64,000 bases of DNA from Paraphaeosphaeria minitans (GCA_015832175.1 WJXW01000010.1:868001-932000); one strand, 5' to 3'; counted from the first letter of the stretch, positions 46,733 through 59,965 are shown. Numbers and translations are program-made. The notes: generated by a model not told the origin, from the sequence alone.

Positions 46733-47518
46733 GGTGTACGTTTCTGGATCTGACGGTGGCGAGGTTGGCGGTGGCGGTGGCGGTGGTGGTGGAAGACTGG
46801 GTGGTGTGTCAGTTGGGTTTATGGAAGATGTGCACACGCGAGCAGGGCAGGGTTTACGGAAGATGTGTGCACGCGAGCTAGGCAGAGAAGCTTACCTACG
46901 ATAGGTAGCGGTTGGAAGGTGTTTTTGAAGGACTTGCGTCGGAGTGTGAGGGGGCGTGCAGTTCGAGCAAATAGAGCTTCTCTCGCTGAAGGTAGTAGGG
47001 AGTCGTGCAGGAAGACGCTTGTTTGCCAAAAGCAAATGAAGAACCCGTTGAAAGTGTGACTTTGTGGACAGAATGTAGATGACGTAGGTAGGTTATACGC
47101 TCGGCCGCGGCTGCGGCTGTGCCTTTGTGCGTGTGCCTGCGTGAGACCCTGCAGATCTACCTTACCTATCACTGCGCGAGAGTTCCAAAGCGCGAAAGTG
47201 CCTGTGATTGGCTCGAGCGGGCAAAGAATCTTTCTCCACTTGTACCTACGGTAGTCGGGTTCTATTTTTGTTGCAGTTTTGTCGGACACTTAGGTAGGTA
47301 GGCTATATGCATTCGAGTCAACGAAAGAGGAGGAGGAATCAGGCCGCGGTTGGGACACGTGTACCTAGTGTCAAGTGCACCTCGGTGAGCTTTTTGATCA
47401 CATTCTTCTCGAGCGGCACTTTTTTCCTGGGTAATGACTGCATCGACGACGCATCCTTTCGCGAATGTCATCAAGCTATCTTCCGGAGCCATCGTTTATG
47501 CAAATCCGCCTCAGAACT
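46733..47518. other. Upstream flank of the small gene
   Basis: It holds a (CCGCCA)n-type GC-rich tract immediately upstream (46756-46796) and TAGGTAGG tracts at about 47084 and 47290. No other gene is seen. Confidence 0.4.
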
Positions 47519-47927
47519 TCATCCAATCCGTATTAGGATGTGCTGCAACACTGACGCCAAAATGCACTTCCCAGCGCGATTGCACAACTCGTCATCCCAG
47601 AGACCGAAAACAAATATCGCCTCGCACAGCCCCGTCTTTCGATCCGGAGCAAGCATCGATAGGAAGTCGAAGTAGTCCGGATCCGGGACACCCTCAGCAC
47701 CGGTAGAGGTCGGACATGTAACACCAACCGAGGACGGTACCCTCCTTGCCGTGGTAGATCTCGATTGGCGAGTTCGAGGCACCGCTGCCGTGAGGACGAG
47801 GGTCGACGTGGTTCCTTCTGGGGCGAAGTGTCGAGAAGCTGCGAAGGCAGACGCATGCTCTTCTAGGCGACACTGCGAAGTTCGTTCTCACAGACGCTGG
47901 AAGACAATGCCTGCTGTGCATGAACAT
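47519..47927 (-). pseudogene. Two overlapping protein-like frames, possible frameshifted gene
   Basis: On the minus strand one frame reads SPIEIYHGKEGTVLGWCYMS and then stops at about 47694. A second, shifted frame continues with DPDYFDFLSMLAPDRKTGLC and FGLWDDELCNRAGKC to a stop at 47519. The two together look like one small cysteine-containing protein broken by an indel near 47705. No intron can reconcile them. No family is recognised and no signal peptide is clear. Confidence 0.35.
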
Positions 47928-48255
47928 CTTCGCCCAGGAGCGTATTTGAAGGAAAGCCGAGCCTAGCCCACTTTAAAGCGACGAGTCCATGCTATTAAGA
48001 GTGTCACGCTGGAAGGAAGCGTTCGAATAGCCGGACATCTTGATCTGATGCTGAAGACAATGGTGGAGTCGCGTTCGAGGTACTGCTCGCACCAACAGTC
48101 GCTGAAGCCTCCGTGTCGAGTCGTCTACCTACCCACCCGCTGTCCTCGATGCCAGGGCCATGCGCCCGGTTGTGTAGGCCAGGAGGAGCCGGGAGACGCG
48201 TGCGGCGTGTCCATGCTCGGTGTTGATGCAGCTTTTCACTTTCCGTACCCATGCT

Positions 48256-48390
48256 CAGAAGAAACAAACCCCGGGACATACGCATGTGCATGTGCACTCC
48301 ACAGTGTTTGTCCCATCCATGGTCCGCAGTCAAAAACCCCACCTACCCCCCACCCCAGAAGAAACAAACCCCAGGACATACGCATGTGCA
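48256..48390. repeat. 35-bp direct repeat, two copies 100 bp apart
   Basis: Copies at 48256-48290 and 48356-48390 (starting CAGAAGAAACAAACCCC, ending CGCATGTGCA) differ at one base (G/A). The sequence between is unrelated. Confidence 0.85.
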
Positions 48391-48570
48391 CAGCAAAATT
48401 GTAACTATAGTACTATCCCACGGGTACCGATTTCGACCCCACAACCACAAAGACGATGTAATTTGAATTCTCTTCGGATCTTACGAACCAAAACGACCTC
48501 TGAGACGCATTATCATCACCATCAGCAGCAACACCCATCCCACCCCAGCCAATCCATCGAACATGTTAAA

Positions 48571-48652
48571 TCAATCACCCCTCACCCCTCACCCCTCACC
48601 CCACCCCTCCTCCACATCCACATCCACATCCACATCCACATCCACATCCACA
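48571..48652. repeat. Simple repeats: CACCCCT heptamers and CCACAT hexamers
   Basis: About four CACCCCT units are followed at once by about seven (A)TCCAC units. They are low-complexity, C-rich on the plus strand and about 300 bp beyond the 3' end of katG. Confidence 0.8.
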
Positions 48653-48924
48653 AACCTCCCGAACAATTTCCGTCCTATGATAGCTACGTGTGGGGACACA
48701 GTCTTCCTGCCCAGTCCAACCGACGCGCGAAACATGCTTGCTCAGCTCCAAAACACCGCGAAGGGGAAAGAAGTGCTACCGAGTCACAGGTACCAGTACA
48801 ACACCACAGAGCACGATTCCGAGCACGAAACGCAAAGTAAAGTGGAATGGTATTTCATTTGAAGTCGTAATTCTGCAGTGGAAGTCATGACTGCACGCAT
48901 GCATGCACGCACGCACGCATCTAC

Positions 48925-51837
<2,913 letters not shown>

Positions 51838-52153
51838 CGTCCGCCGTTGTTGCTCCCAGTGCCAGCATCGCGCCTTCCGCCGTCCGCCGTTGTTGCTCCC
51901 AGTGCCAGCATCGCGCCTTCCGCCTTCCGCCTTCCGCCGTTGTTGCTCCCAGTGCCAGCGTCGCGCCTTCCGCCGTCCGCCGTTGTTGCTCCCAGTGCCA
52001 GCATCGCGCCTTCCGCCTTCCGCCGTTGTTGCTCCCAGTGCCAGCGTCGCGCCTTCCGCCGTCCGCCGTTGTTGCTCCCAGTGCCAGCATCGCGCCTTCC
52101 GCCTTCCGCCGTTGTTGCTCCCAGTGCCAGCGTCGCGCCTTCCGCCTTCCCCA
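51838..52153. repeat. 42-bp minisatellite, seven copies
   Basis: Each unit contains CCGCCGTTGTTGCTCCCAG followed by TGCCAGC, A or G, then TCGCGCCTTCCGCC. One or two units carry extra 7-bp TTCCGCC steps. Units with A and with G at the variable site partly alternate, suggesting growth by doubling of a two-unit block. The period is a multiple of 3 and no frame meets a stop inside the unit, so open frames on both strands are artefacts of the array. Confidence 0.93.
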
Positions 52154-52322
52154 GATGAGGTCATCCTTGACCCCCCACTTTCCTCCTTGGGCATGCACCA
52201 GTGATGTCAGCAGCCCGCGAATCAGCGCTCGGATTATGTAACACTGTGCCGAGCACCCTTGTACCTTGGCCATTATGCCGAGCACGCGAGAAATGGCCAT
52301 GATGGCAACAACGGATCCCGTT

Positions 52323-52514
52323 TCCTGCAGCAAGCACAAAAGTCCTTCCTGCAGCAAGCACACAAGTCTTTCCTGCATCAAGCACACAAGTCTCTCCTGC
52401 ATCAAGCACACAAGTCTCTCCTACATCAAGCACAAGATCCGCTCCTACATTGAACGTGAAAGTCTTTCCTACGTCAAGCACAAAAGTCCCTCCTACAGCA
52501 AGCGCGAAAGTGTG
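52323..52514. repeat. 24-bp tandem repeat, eight copies
   Basis: Units of exactly 24 bp start TCCT(G/A)CA and carry CAAGCACA(C/A)AAGTC. Divergence rises toward the right end. The plus-strand frame from an ATG at 52275 would encode an 89-residue protein with an 8-residue repeat of the type SCIKHTSL ending at 52544. It has no recognisable start context or family, so I do not call it a gene. Confidence 0.9.
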
Positions 52515-53225
52515 CGCCTCCACGAGCTTCAAGACAAGGAATGAGACTACGTCTACTGTTTACTACACGCATTCCTCGTTACCCACTAGCGCAACGATGA
52601 ACTCCCGGCTAGGCACCGCGACCCCTTCCCCCCACATCACCACATCTTCAAATGGCACAATCGTCTCTGATACGCAAGGCTTTTTTCAAACTCGCAACCC
52701 GAGCTCGCCCTACTTGGCGGATTTTCACGTGTTTGGCACATGTAGCGGCGTGCGTGGGCATCTCTTCGTCTTCGTTCAGTTGGTTGAACAAACTGATGTT
52801 GCTACCTATGCCGACAGTTCCAGCTTCGCCAACATTTGGAAAAGGGCAGGAAATTCAGGGACAATTCAAGCCCGCGCAGACTTTTGAAGTGCCTGCTTTT
52901 CGCTACACCACACGTCTAGTGTGTCGTTTTCGGCGGAGAGGAGTTGCTGGTCCTTTGTTCTTCACGACATCGGACACATGCAACATGACGCAATGTCACA
53001 CCACAACCATCAACCATCGGATGATCGCTTGGCTTGATTATTCGACAGCACGGCATGAATCTCGCAATCAACCAATGTACGCTCCGCCGCGCATGTAATT
53101 CCTGGTTCACTAGCTTTTCGTACGTCTGTAGAAGCAGTCCGCTTTCACGATTAAACACGATTAGCACTGCTGCCCCCTCTCGCACGCATGGTTTACCTCG
53201 TTATACCGTCGCGCGTGATCAGGAC
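52515..53225. other. Intergenic with unassigned open frames
   Basis: Frames at 52450-52887 (Ser/Thr-rich) and 52652-53098 overlap each other on the plus strand. Neither has an ATG in good context plus a family match. Confidence 0.3.
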
Positions 53226-53274
53226 CCAATACCACGGGAGTTCTCACAGAAGCGTTTAGGGACTGCTGTATATA
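53226..53274 (+). promoter_or_regulatory. CCAAT and TATA elements of the MARVEL gene
   Basis: CCAAT at 53226-53230 and TATATA at 53269-53274 precede the ATG at 53381 by 150 and 106 bp, an ordinary core-promoter arrangement. Confidence 0.5.
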
Positions 53275-53380
53275 GAGCCCGCCATGTTCCCAACGTGACC
53301 ATGCAAATTCTACATCACCATATCCTCATACGTACCCACCAAGCAACACCCCAGTCTTACCTTTCTTCAATCGCGCAGCC

Positions 53381-54169
53381 ATGGGAACCGGTACCAAAGT
53401 CGCATCTGTGCTCCTCCGCTTTGGTGAACTCGCCAGCGCCGTCATCGTCGTGGCCTGTTTAGGCCGGTTCTTCTACTACCTGAATTTCACAAACGTGCAT
53501 GCGAACGGTCGTCTCATCTATGCCGAAGTCATCTCCGCGCTAGAAATTGTTTTCTCTTTGCTGTTGATTGTGCCCGCGCGGTACTCCTTCTACGCTTTTC
53601 CTCTCGACATTGTGTTCTTCATCTGCTCGATTGTAGCATTTGCGCTTCTGGCAAACGTAAGTGTCCGTGGAGCATTGCATGTACTTGGCTGATGCTCTGT
53701 TTAGCTCAATAGTTCGTGTTCCTCTGCGTGGTACTACAATTACTGGGGCTTCTATTGGGGTCGATTCTGGAGGGTTCCTAATGTGACGGTTGAAACCATC
53801 GGATCTGCGGGATGTCGACCTTGGCGGGTTATTCTCGCTTTTCTGTTCATCGGTGCTATGCTTTGGTTGCTGAGCGCCATACTGGTCAGTGCCCCTTCGT
53901 GCTTCGGAAACATTGATCATGCTGATTTGATGGGCACAGGGAGCCTTTGTTTTTACTGAACTCCGCAGGGATCATGATGTTGTTGACACTCACAGAACAA
54001 CGTAAGTAACATGGCCGCACTGCCATCTTTCTCGCATCACAGTCTGACGTATAACAGTGCCACGGAAGAGAAGTCCCTTCGCCGCAAGAAGCACGGTTCG
54101 ACGAGCACCACCGATCCTGAGTCTCACCCTCAGCCCCAGTCCCAGCCCCAGCCCCAGCCCCAGCTGTGA
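53381..54169 (+). CDS. MARVEL-like four-helix membrane protein, 209 aa
   Basis: Exons are 53381-53656, 53705-53884, 53940-54001 and 54058-54169. The introns are 48, 55 and 56 nt, with GTAAGT, GTCAGT and GTAAGT donors. The joined frame has four membrane helices: ASAVIVVACLGRFFYYL, VISALEIVFSLLLIVP, LDIVFFICSIVAFALLA and VILAFLFIGAMLWLLSAIL. Between helices 3 and 4 is an outer loop with Cys, Trp and Tyr (SSCSSAWYYNYWGFYWGRFW), as in fungal MARVEL proteins thought to act at membrane domains. The cytosolic tail is basic and ends in a (PQ)n repeat. The start follows a TATA/CCAAT promoter. The assignment to the MARVEL superfamily is by pattern; the exact role is unknown. Confidence 0.85.
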
Positions 54170-55206
54170 TGCGGTTCCCCCTCTGAGGCTACTCAGGAGC
54201 GACGAGTGGGACGTTTGTGTGGATGCTCACCAAGGGCGAGCATTTCCTTTGGCTGGATCTCGTCCTACTTGTGGATACGTAGAGCATGTTGCTTTGGTTT
54301 TGTATTTGAACCTAATACGATGTACTGGGATTTCTCACGCCAACCACTTGGTAGCTATGCTATGCACTAGTCGAAGTGTGCACACCTACTGTTGGGAGAT
54401 ACCCACCGATGCCGATATTTCTGGGGAGGAAGGACAACCAAGGACTTGCGGAAGTGCCCGTGTTTGATTGACCTGCATGCATACCTAGGTAGGTACCTAA
54501 CGCTAGCCGTCTACTAGGTAATTGACAAGCACGTGGCGTGGCATCTCATCGCTCTGGCCTTCCGCCACCTATCATCTCTTGTCCATTCTTCAACTCTATC
54601 GTGGCTGAGACGAAAATCGAAAATCAGAGAGCGAGCTGGGACAACTCATTTCTCAACGATATTGCGGCGGGCTTACTATTCCTGAACACTGATGTGCGGT
54701 GCCTCTGCACATTGTTTGACAGAATCCACATGGCGAAGCACATGTAATTACAGAAAAACTAACTGGAATGAGTCCAATGCAACTATCTGGACGGCGCATC
54801 TAGACGCTCAGCCATCAACTGGCGTTGCGGCTAACCCTCGACCAGGTTTCACACGTGGCCGGGATCCTCTCGACACTTTGGCACGACAGCAGTAATGCTA
54901 GCAATCGCTGTTGCTGCTCGCAAACTTCCTGCCGCATGCAGTGCTGGGTGAACGGGAATCGTGAGACCGGGGCCACTCATCTTCTGTTTGCGAGCTGGGT
55001 CAACTAGACAGCCTTTGGTGTGTGATATACCTCGCAATTGGCATTATGTATTCGAGTTTTAGTGTGCGGTGTCTGTATATGGAGCATCGGCCGAGGCAGC
55101 ATCTCAAAAGCCCGAAGCAGCTGAAGAAAGCTCGTGCGAGCGCTCATGGAAACTACACGGCAGTCCCAGCGCACGCGATGTCGCCTTTTCAATCCAACCT
55201 CACCGC
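54170..55206. other. Intergenic, no gene supported
   Basis: It contains the CCTAGGTAGGTACCTA tract at about 54484-54498. Only short chance frames otherwise. Confidence 0.5.
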
Positions 55207-56052
55207 TCAAATCTCCATCCACCTCAACCCAACCGCAGACAAATTTCGAACCACAACCTCGACCACCCTCCCGCGGGCCCTAAATCCCCCCTTCAAGTAT
55301 CCCGCCAACTCCCCCACCAACGGCATCGCCGTCAACACAACCGCATCCCTCCCCGTCACCTCCCCCACCCCGCCCGCCAACGCCGTAGGCCACACCTCCC
55401 AACACACCGTCCTCAGCGCCCCAAGCCCAACCTCGAACAACCTATCCACCCCACACGCGTCCACCACATCCCCCACCGTCCGCAGATACGCCATGCCACC
55501 CACCTCCTCCGGACGGACACCCGTCACCACAACATCGTAGCAACTCACCTCCACAGCGAGCAGGTTCATCACGCGAAGCTGCAGCGTCACGGCCCTCAGC
55601 TTCGCACACTGCGCAAAAAAGTCCCACAGCGCGGCTCTATGCACGCAGTCGTGGCGCCGGAGGTCGAAATCGAAGTACTCGATCTCAAGACGGCGGACGG
55701 CGTCGAAGCCGGCGGATGCAGGGAACGTGGACAGGAAGCGGGAGAAATGGGCGAGAGATTGCGCGGCCGAGGGGAGGGGTATGCGGAAGGAAGTTGTGGC
55801 GATGTACCACAGGCCGGCGTCGATGTAGGCTGCGCGGTTGAGGGCGCAGATGGAGGGCAGCCAGCGGGGTAGGGGTGTGGGGTTGGGGGCGAGGGATGGG
55901 TGGTGGGAGCGCGTGGTCGGGGTGTAGGCTGAGGCGTAGATCATGTGGCGGATCTCGGGAGGGAGGGGGGACAGAGGGTTGTGCTCGGATGTGGGCGTGC
56001 GCGCGGGTACGGCGGATTGCGAGGATGTTTGGTCATTGGTGGCGGTGGACAT
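55207..56052 (-). CDS. Hypothetical protein with 2EXR/F-box-like N-terminus, 281 aa
   Basis: A single exon from the ATG at 56052 to the stop at 55207. After a Ser/Thr/Pro-rich N-terminus, residues 26-45 read NPLSPLPPEIRHMIYASAY. This is the LPPEIR-x-MIY signature of the large fungal 2EXR/F-box-like family, whose members are often lineage-specific and of unknown role. Residues 60-130 continue with the expected LP-x-ICALNR and a Phe/Tyr-rich strand segment. The last 100 residues are Val/Gly-rich and less typical. No signal peptide is present. The antisense strand is also open, but its composition is Pro/His-rich and it has no motif. Confidence 0.7.
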   Translation of the reverse strand: MSTATNDQTSSQSAVPARTPTSEHNPLSPLPPEIRHMIYASAYTPTTRSHHPSLAPNPTPLPRWLPSICALNRAAYIDAGLWYIATTSFRIPLPSAAQSLAHFSRFLSTFPASAGFDAVRRLEIEYFDFDLRRHDCVHRAALWDFFAQCAKLRAVTLQLRVMNLLAVEVSCYDVVVTGVRPEEVGGMAYLRTVGDVVDACGVDRLFEVGLGALRTVCWEVWPTALAGGVGEVTGRDAVVLTAMPLVGELAGYLKGGFRARGRVVEVVVRNLSAVGLRWMEI

Positions 56053-56409
56053 GATTCTTTGGCGCGTGTTGGTAGATCGTGGGTGTGTTGCAGTAAGGGA
56101 GGAACATATGGGGTTTTGTCTTGCTGCTGGAGCTTTGAACCATTACTATGTGTCGGCTTGACATTGTGTAATTCAAGTGTATGTCACAACAGTTTTAGTG
56201 AAGAATATTCCTTTGCAGGTCATGATTTGAGAATCTACATGAAACGGGTGGGATTGATGAGTGTCAAGCCTATTTCGTCACGCGAAGAACATCGTGAAGT
56301 CAAAGGGCTACTATCCATACCTACTTTTTGGCGAATCTTCACCGTGTTTCACACACGGGAGAAGCTGGGTGATTTACGATAGATATACTGTAGTTCCTCA
56401 TGGATTGAA

Positions 56410-56811
56410 TCATAGGCTTCTTCCGAACCAACTCCGAACACCGGATAAACATCCAAAGCTGTCAGGTTTGCCATTTTCCCCAGACCCGGCAGCATCTTCA
56501 TTTCCAAGTAGATCTTCCCGCTCGGTACCATGAGAAATCATCCGACTGGTTTGTGGTCGTCCAAGTTGACATGCCTCGCATCGCATAACCCCCCTTTCTA
56601 CAATAGTGCCATCTGGAAAACAAAGCTGGCCCAAGGTATCATCACCAATGGTGCTGGTAGTATGCCTGACACTGACTCGTTGATATCGAATTGGTTTTCC
56701 GGTCAAAGATGTCTCGCAGTACTTTCCTTCCCGGACGACAGAACAAGGAGTGATGTGTGACCACGCACGATGCGGGCAGTCCGGCCACTTGATGTACCGT
56801 AAAGTGCACAT
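56410..56811 (-). CDS. Cysteine-rich hypothetical protein, 133 aa
   Basis: A single exon from the ATG at 56811. The N-terminal 35 residues hold MCTLRYIKWPDCPHRAWSH, then a Cys at 23 and another at 32. This Cys-x(9)-Cys-x-His-x(n)-Cys spacing suggests a small zinc-binding knuckle. Two further cysteines (CEAC) lie near residue 80 and one near 124. The C-terminal third is Gly/Ser-rich and disordered. No signal peptide. Similar MC...C.H...C starts are common among unnamed small proteins of filamentous ascomycetes (general knowledge, not checked). It sits 239 bp downstream of another cysteine-rich gene on the same strand. Confidence 0.5.
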   Translation of the reverse strand: MCTLRYIKWPDCPHRAWSHITPCSVVREGKYCETSLTGKPIRYQRVSVRHTTSTIGDDTLGQLCFPDGTIVERGVMRCEACQLGRPQTSRMISHGTEREDLLGNEDAAGSGENGKPDSFGCLSGVRSWFGRSL

Positions 56812-57049
56812 TGGAAAGCGGTCGTTGGGTTAGGAAGGGGGTCGAAGATACTCTAACAAGCTGTGGATACCGCGCCTTCGGGTTGGCGTGTCTGGTAGTC
56901 CTCGAGGCCTTGCTCCAGCACAGGAGCAGAGGCGCCATATAAAAAACACTTCAAACAATGCTGCGTGGCAGCAGTCAGTTTGTGGCAGACCTTTGAGAAA
57001 TTTAGCCAACGCACCTGGACAACTAAACATACACAACGAGCAGCGCCGC

Positions 57050-57292
57050 TCACTTCAGCCAGTCCGGCCTGGGCTTGGACTGGCCATCACTCGTCTTCAT
57101 CATGCCCTTCTCCCTGTCGTGCTGTTGGCACCAGATGCATTTCCCGGGGAACTTCAAGTTTTTCCAGTAAGTCTCCACCTCGTCGCAAACCTCGCCGACG
57201 TCCGGACGACGCGCTTGCGCGCAGAGTTCGATGTCTCCGTCGGCGTAGACGTGGGCGCAACCGGTATGGCCAGTTTTGGATTGTTTGCACAT
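57050..57292 (-). CDS. Small cysteine-rich protein, 80 aa
   Basis: I chose the ATG at 57292, giving MCKQSKTGHTGCAHVYADGD. The longer frame from 57469 adds 59 Asn/Thr/Gln-rich residues without any pattern. Cysteines at 2, 12, 24 and 36 plus a C-x2-C pair near residue 53 (GKCIWC), with His at 9 and 14, suggest one or two zinc sites. The product is soluble, without signal peptide or membrane helix. It resembles the neighbouring 56410-56811 protein only in its MC...C.H start. Confidence 0.55.
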   Translation of the reverse strand: MCKQSKTGHTGCAHVYADGDIELCAQARRPDVGEVCDEVETYWKNLKFPGKCIWCQQHDREKGMMKTSDGQSKPRPDWLK

Positions 57293-58289
57293 TCTTGGTG
57301 TGGTATATAGGTACGTGTTTCCGGGTTGCGGGTTGGTTGATTTGTTGTGCGGTGTTGTGTTGGTGACGCGGAGATTTTGGGTTGTTGCCAGTTGGTAAGA
57401 CTGTTGCCTGCGAAACTGCGCTCCGGCCGTGACAATACGCGTGTTGTCTGCGGCTTTTATTGTGACCATCAGTCACTCGGGTACTCAGTATGATCTCCCT
57501 GGCATTCAGATACTGATTGTACCGTACACGCGCATTGTCTCTTGACGTGTTGGCACTGAGGGCTGAAGAATCGACGCGTACTTCCGAAGTAGGAAGGCAC
57601 GATGTTTGGCCTCAAGTTGACGCAAAGCACGCCCTCATAGTGTTCGCAGCCTCGAACGGTCAATTGTCATGCTTGTCTGACGATTCAGCGAGTCGTGTGC
57701 TCGATTTTTCGGCATAATGGCAGTTCCAGCGCATGCACAGCCTCAAGGGGAAGGTTGGTGACCACCTTTGTTCATAGCACCACAAAGCGAACGTGTTCAA
57801 CCCGCGCCTTGAGGCCTCTGTGCTTCAAAGAGATCCTTATTGCTTACCAAATTTCCCGAAGAACAGTTGATAAACGGTTTCTGAGCATTGTTTGGCCCGA
57901 CCGGAAAGCAGAACGTGGACTCGCCACAGACATCCTCAGGATCGCTCTCCAAACTTTTTTTTTTACGAAGGACGGTGATTCACTGTGAATACTTCCGTCG
58001 ATCGCATCCTCGCCACGTGCAACCTCGCGCGTCGTCCACGCGGGTTCCGCAAACGGCATCGCATTATCGTTTGCCTCGCGTACCTAGGTACGGTACGGTA
58101 CCTACCTACCGATACGGTAACGCATCTCACCGTCCAGTTCATTCAACTCTCTCAATCCCAGCTCTTGACACCCTCCACATACCAGCAGTCTCTCAGCCGA
58201 CAAGCGACTCTCGACGCCTCGCATACATTGCGGCAATGGTCCAGGTCGTAGGATAGCCAGAGTGTGTTCAGAGACTCCGCCTGTGGGCG
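57293..58289. other. Intergenic
   Basis: It holds a repeated GGTACGGTACGGTACC/CCTACCTACCG tract at about 58081-58111. No gene is supported. Confidence 0.45.
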
Positions 58290-58529
58290 TCAGTTCATTG
58301 CCTCAGATATTTTACGACGGGCCGAATGGGAGCGTACGATCTCCTGCGGACTCGACTTCTCCGGCCCAGCACTCTCAGCATCGCTCACGGAATGCGGTGC
58401 AAAGTTGCCCTGTTGCGCCTCGTCCGCTAGGCGCGAGAAACTCCAGTAAAGCACGCGGAAGAGGCTGTACGTGAGCGAGAGGACGAGGAGGACGTGTAGG
58501 ACGCGGCCAAGAAGGTGTCTGCCTTTCAT
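58290..58529 (-). CDS. Possible small single-helix membrane protein, 79 aa
   Basis: From the ATG at 58529 the product starts MKGRHLLGRV and contains one strong hydrophobic helix at residues 9-31 (LHVLLVLSLTYSLFRVLYW). It is followed by a hydrophilic Ser/Glu/Ala-rich tail. The preceding basic residues fit a cytosolic-side anchor. No family is recognised and a chance frame is possible. Confidence 0.35.
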   Translation of the reverse strand: MKGRHLLGRVLHVLLVLSLTYSLFRVLYWSFSRLADEAQQGNFAPHSVSDAESAGPEKSSPQEIVRSHSARRKISEAMN

Positions 58530-59346
58530 TGTGCCCGATGCTCGGACAGTGACTGAGATGCAAAGGAGGAAGACTGCTGATGCTGACGCGTGCGACGGCT
58601 GCTGCCAAGATGTGGGTACCTAGTAGGTACAGGGTCGTGCTTGCCTTCGGACCGTTAGGTTAAGGGGGGTCGTCGTTGCCGCTGCCATCAAGTACACATG
58701 TGCGATTTCATCTATGTTCTATACCTGTTCTCGCATCATGCATACCGCAGATGGCGGGGTTGCGACACAGGCATGCAGATGCAAGCCCTGGCCAGAGTTC
58801 ATCACGTGACACGAGGACACCCAATTTGCATGTCGCACAAGGTTTATACGTCAAGATAGGCAGCATGGCAGAGGCACCATCTTCGATTAGCTCGTAGTTG
58901 GAGACCTGGTCGAGACCTTCCCAATCATCAAGACCTTCCCAATCACCAAGACCTTCCCAAGCATTGAGCACAAACTCCGCGTTGCTGGGTCCATGTCCCA
59001 CACAAGGAACAATCCACAACACCCCTAAACCGTCATACTATTCCACCACCGAACCCCCTAAGCCTTCGGATCGAGCCCATGACCGCAGCAATTCACACCT
59101 AAGCAAGCATCGATGCATTAGGGTGGTCAGGCTAGCTCCCAAAAGTAATCTTGTTCAGTGTCGTAGAGTGCGTCAACCTTGTGCCAACCTCCGAACGGCA
59201 GAGGTAGGATGGGTATAGGCTCCGGGGGTCCAGGTACCGGAAAATGTGAGTAAGGTTTATTTACGTCTCACGGCCCCGGGGACGGTTCGATCGGATTATA
59301 TTCAGGTTATCTGAAAGGACGGCATTGACCCATGCAATGGCGGTAG
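58530..59346. other. Intergenic
   Basis: Contains the triple 18-bp repeat at 58912-58965. No gene is supported. Confidence 0.45.
58912..58965. repeat. 18-bp tandem repeat, three copies
   Basis: Three successive units of (A/G)AGACCTTCCCAA followed by TCATC, TCACC or GCATT. The changes lie in the last few bases of the unit. Confidence 0.85.
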
Positions 59347-59965
59347 TTAGTAGCACATGATCTCACGCTGGAAACAGGAAGACATCTGGCTTGGCCAGGC
59401 ACCCTCGTTGCGTTTCTCGATGCGCGGTTGCTCGTGCTCGACCACAGGCCTTGTGTGTCCAATCTTCTTTTTCGGCTCCAGATCAATGACATCCTCCTCG
59501 GAGAAGCGATCGAAGGGGAAAGATAACGCTTCTGATAGACTGTCAGAGATGGATCTTCCCTCGTGCAATATCTCCCTCAATTTGCCAAGAGCTCCAGGCT
59601 CTTCCTCTTCCGGGTTCTGGTCATGCTTGGCTTGCAGATGGACGTGCAATGCCTCGAGTTTATCGAACAAATAGTTGGGCGCAAAATCCGCCTCGGAGAG
59701 CTTGTCAGCGTAGTGATCGAGCTGCGCAGGCTCAACCTTCCTCAGAGGAGGGGCCATGGTCATTGCGACCCGGATGAGGGGCTGAAGACCTTGGCCGGTG
59801 GGTCGGGCAAGGTCAGCATAGCATCTGCGAGGGTATCTGCCGTCGGCGTAGGAAGGGCAGCCACCTGTCGAGGTCAGTATGTGTGTGCGTGTCTGCTTGG
59901 AACAGCGAGGTACAACTCACGGTAGCGGCTGCGCCGAGTACAAGGAAAGGAGCAGACACCTTCAT
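59347..59965 (-). CDS. Putative small secreted protein with uncertain splicing
   Basis: Exon 1 (59921-59965) encodes MKVSAPFLVLGAAAT, the core of a signal peptide, and ends at a GTGAGT donor. The nearest acceptor (exon from 59864, after a CTGACC branch and CAG) continues VAALPTPTADTLADAMLTLP. That is a credible cleavage site and mature start, but this frame stops at 59763. The long downstream frame (59347-59763 and upstream) reads PLIRVAMTMAPPLRKVEPAQLD and is acidic and helical (about 135 residues). It joins exon 1 in phase only through a later CAG at about 59790, also preceded by a good branch (ATGCTGACC). Either a longer intron or alternative splicing is used, or a 1-nt shift has broken the gene. 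No family is recognised. Confidence 0.5.

Larger units (their letters stand above)
47928..48924. other. Intergenic, repeat-bearing 3' flank of katG
   Basis: It contains the 35-bp direct repeat (48256/48356), a CACCCCT heptamer run (about 48571-48602) and a (CCACAT)n run (about 48610-48650). Frames across these runs are artefacts. Confidence 0.5.

Noticed and set aside
48220..48840. 206-codon plus-strand frame
   Set aside because: His/Pro/Thr-rich reading through the CACCCCT and CCACAT runs; no start context or domain.
51838..52514. Possible CRISPR-like repeat/spacer array
   Set aside because: Units are contiguous minisatellites without unique spacers, and the DNA is fungal.
55069..55872. 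267-codon plus-strand frame
   Set aside because: Pro/His/Arg-rich antisense of the 2EXR/F-box-like gene, which carries the recognisable LPPEIR motif.
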